Shown here: piece after piece, positions 5,433-6,959 of the stretch
Position numbering within the stretch: position 1 is the first letter of the stretch
How the letters are laid out: every line of letters begins with the position of its first letter
From: an uncultured Lachnospiraceae bacterium
GTDB lineage: Bacteria > Bacillota > Clostridia > Lachnospirales > Lachnospiraceae
DNA: 6,959 nucleotides
Direction of reading: 5' to 3'
Assembly: GCA_945492935.1 (NCBI GenBank)
Contig: CALYVE010000087.1
Span: 1-6,959, forward strand
Notes under the pieces: model-generated
Told to the model about the DNA's origin: nothing
The model's database searches: none
What the model saw: the letters and a program-made list of their open reading frames with translations, nothing else
Translations under genes and position numbers: made by a program

Positions 5433-6959
5433 TTTTCGAAATATTAACTTCAATTAAAGAAATGATTGTCGATTACGTCAAGCACAGACTGTTTCCTGTA
5501 ACAGTCGTTTTTGTCGTACTTTTTTCGATACTTGTACGAAGATTATTTATTCTTCAGATTGTGGAAGGTCAAGATCATATGGACAATTTTATTTACAAAT
5601 CCGAAAAAACACTAACGATTGAAGGTGTTCGAGGAAATATTTATGACCGTAACGGCAAACTCATAGCATATAATAAGCTTTCTTTTTCGTTGGTTTACAG
5701 TAATAACCAGAATATTTCAGAAAGAGCAAAAACGCTTGGTATATCTGAAAATGAATTAAAAAATCAGATTCTTCACCAGACATTTACAATTCTTGATAAA
5801 TACGGGGATACAATGACAACCGACTTTCCGATTATTTTGACAGCATCCGGTGATTACAAGATGACAGTGAAAGATAATATGCGAAAAGATTTCCTCAAAA
5901 ATGTTTATGCAGTTATGAGTTTTGATGAGCTTCCGGATGAACGAAAAAATGCAACGGCAGCTGAAGTTATGGAATATTTATGCAGCAGCAAAATGTTCAA
6001 TGTTTCTTCTTCCTATTCAGATGAGGAAAAACTTCGAATTGTTGCATGCAGATATAAGCTTTGGCTGAATCGTTATCAGCAGTATATGCCTGTTACGATT
6101 GCTTTGGATATAAGTGATGAATCAAGTGCGGCTATTATGGAAAATTGTGATACGCTGTTAGGTATGGATGTTGATGTACGTTCGCTTCGTATGTATAACG
6201 ACCCTGAATATTTTGCACATATTATCGGATATATCGGAGCAATTGACAGTGATGAGCTTAGTAAATTTAATGCGTCATTGCCGGATGATGAAAAGTATTC
6301 CGGAACAGAGATGGTCGGAAAAACAGGTGTTGAAAAATACTGTGAATCAACGTTAAGAGGCGTAAACGGTTATGAGACCATGTATGTTGACAACCTTGGT
6401 AAAGTTATTGAGACAACCGATATCCAGGCTGCACAGGCAGGAAATGATATATATTTAACGATTGATTCTGATTTACAAAAATATTGTTACAATACATTGG
6501 AAAAGGAAATTGCTTCCATTATATTGGCGCATCTTGTACCTACAATGTATGCAGAAGAGGGCGAAAATCCGGATATTCCGATAGCAGATGTGTATTTTGG
6601 ATTGTTCAACAACAATTACCTTTCCATGGAGGCAATGGCGGAGCCTGATGCCTCTGATCTTGAACATAGCATATATGCAGATTACACAGCAAAAAAAGAG
6701 GAAACCTTGGAAGAAATACGTAATATTCTGCTGGATAATCCTAAAATATTAAAAGAATTAACACCTGAATATCGTAACTTTATGGAATTCGTATGTGAGA
6801 CATTGAGTAAGCAGGGTGTATATAACAGTTCTATGATTGACCACAGTAGTCAGACATACATTGATTACACAAATAATATGATTTCGCTTCAGGATTACCT
6901 GAAGTATGCAATCAGTGTACAAGCAATCGATATTACTGCAATTGAAGCTGATGCAGCAT
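5429..6959 (+). CDS. mrdA: Class B penicillin-binding protein, PBP2/MrdA type (3' truncated by window edge)
   Basis: This is the elongation-specific DD-transpeptidase that crosslinks peptidoglycan with MreC, MreD and a SEDS glycosyltransferase. 510 residues are visible with no stop before the edge. There is a short cytoplasmic N-terminus, a signal-anchor helix at about 21-42, and the class B dimerisation motif VRGNIYDRNGKLIAYN at 67-82. A long pedestal domain follows, including the family motif around GKTGVEKYCESTLRGVNG (297-314). TID at 344-346 marks entry to the transpeptidase domain. In E. coli-like PBP2 the GAVV(x)D strand comes about 20 residues after this point. Here at least 140 unrelated, largely acidic and helical residues (about 372-510) intervene, and none of the SxxK, SxN or KTG catalytic motifs is reached. 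The start overlaps the mreD stop (ATGA), with only a weak AAGG (5417-5420) upstream, so translation probably depends on coupling. The frame was translated by hand from 5429 and is uninterrupted. Confidence 0.92.
   Translation, partial: MIFEILTSIKEMIVDYVKHRLFPVTVVFVVLFSILVRRLFILQIVEGQDHMDNFIYKSEKTLTIEGVRGNIYDRNGKLIAYNKLSFSLVYSNNQNISERAKTLGISENELKNQILHQTFTILDKYGDTMTTDFPIILTASGDYKMTVKDNMRKDFLKNVYAVMSFDELPDERKNATAAEVMEYLCSSKMFNVSSSYSDEEKLRIVACRYKLWLNRYQQYMPVTIALDISDESSAAIMENCDTLLGMDVDVRSLRMYNDPEYFAHIIGYIGAIDSDELSKFNASLPDDEKYSGTEMVGKTGVEKYCESTLRGVNGYETMYVDNLGKVIETTDIQAAQAGNDIYLTIDSDLQKYCYNTLEKEIASIILAHLVPTMYAEEGENPDIPIADVYFGLFNNNYLSMEAMAEPDASDLEHSIYADYTAKKEETLEEIRNILLDNPKILKELTPEYRNFMEFVCETLSKQGVYNSSMIDHSSQTYIDYTNNMISLQDYLKYAISVQAIDITAIEADAA

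Noticed and set aside
6168..6667. Short open frames (62 and 64 codons) inside the PBP gene
   Set aside because: The PBP frame is continuous from 5429 to the window end, and these have no homology or initiation signals.
1..6959. A novel defence, mobile or secretion system
   Set aside because: All genes are assignable to core housekeeping or envelope families; no transposase, integrase, direct repeats at gene borders, CRISPR repeats, tRNA genes or abrupt composition change were seen.

Overview
This window is AT-rich, densely packed and entirely plus-strand. It looks like a core-chromosome stretch from a low-GC Firmicute of the class Clostridia. The gene order (mutL, miaA, a YnbB-type PLP enzyme, a DUF4321 membrane protein, radC, mreC, mreD, class B PBP) and the large insertion in the PBP transpeptidase domain point to Lachnospiraceae or a close relative. 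That placement rests on remembered synteny and protein style, not on a database search.

Layout. Positions 1-695 hold the 3' end of mutL (mismatch-repair endonuclease domain). A complete miaA (tRNA A37 prenyltransferase) follows 13 nt later. A short gap (1660-1740) carries a small hairpin and a good extended -10 promoter, then a complete ynbB-like gene (1741-3030). A two-helix DUF4321 membrane protein (3065-3325) has its own strong ribosome binding site and possibly its own promoter. radC (best start TTG at 3364) abuts mreC with no spacing. mreC is followed by mreD, which overlaps the start of a class B penicillin-binding protein (PBP2/MrdA type) by 4 nt. That last gene runs off the right edge before any of its catalytic motifs is reached. 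No intergenic gap exceeds 100 bases, and no convincing minus-strand gene, tRNA, rRNA, CRISPR array or mobile element was seen.

How the genes fit together. The left half is a DNA-repair and tRNA-modification block (mutL-miaA), a pairing conserved across many bacteria. The right half is a cell-wall elongation block: MreC and MreD are the membrane scaffold that positions and activates the PBP2 transpeptidase. RadC, despite its name, is a JAB/MPN-type putative metalloprotease of unsettled function that commonly sits beside mre genes. The most notable feature is that mreB, usually between radC and mreC in such clusters, is missing here: the radC stop codon touches the mreC start codon.

I do not see a previously undescribed system. 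The points worth checking are the missing mreB, the long PBP insertion, two clamp-binding-like motifs in MutL, and the promoter/operator-like structure before ynbB.
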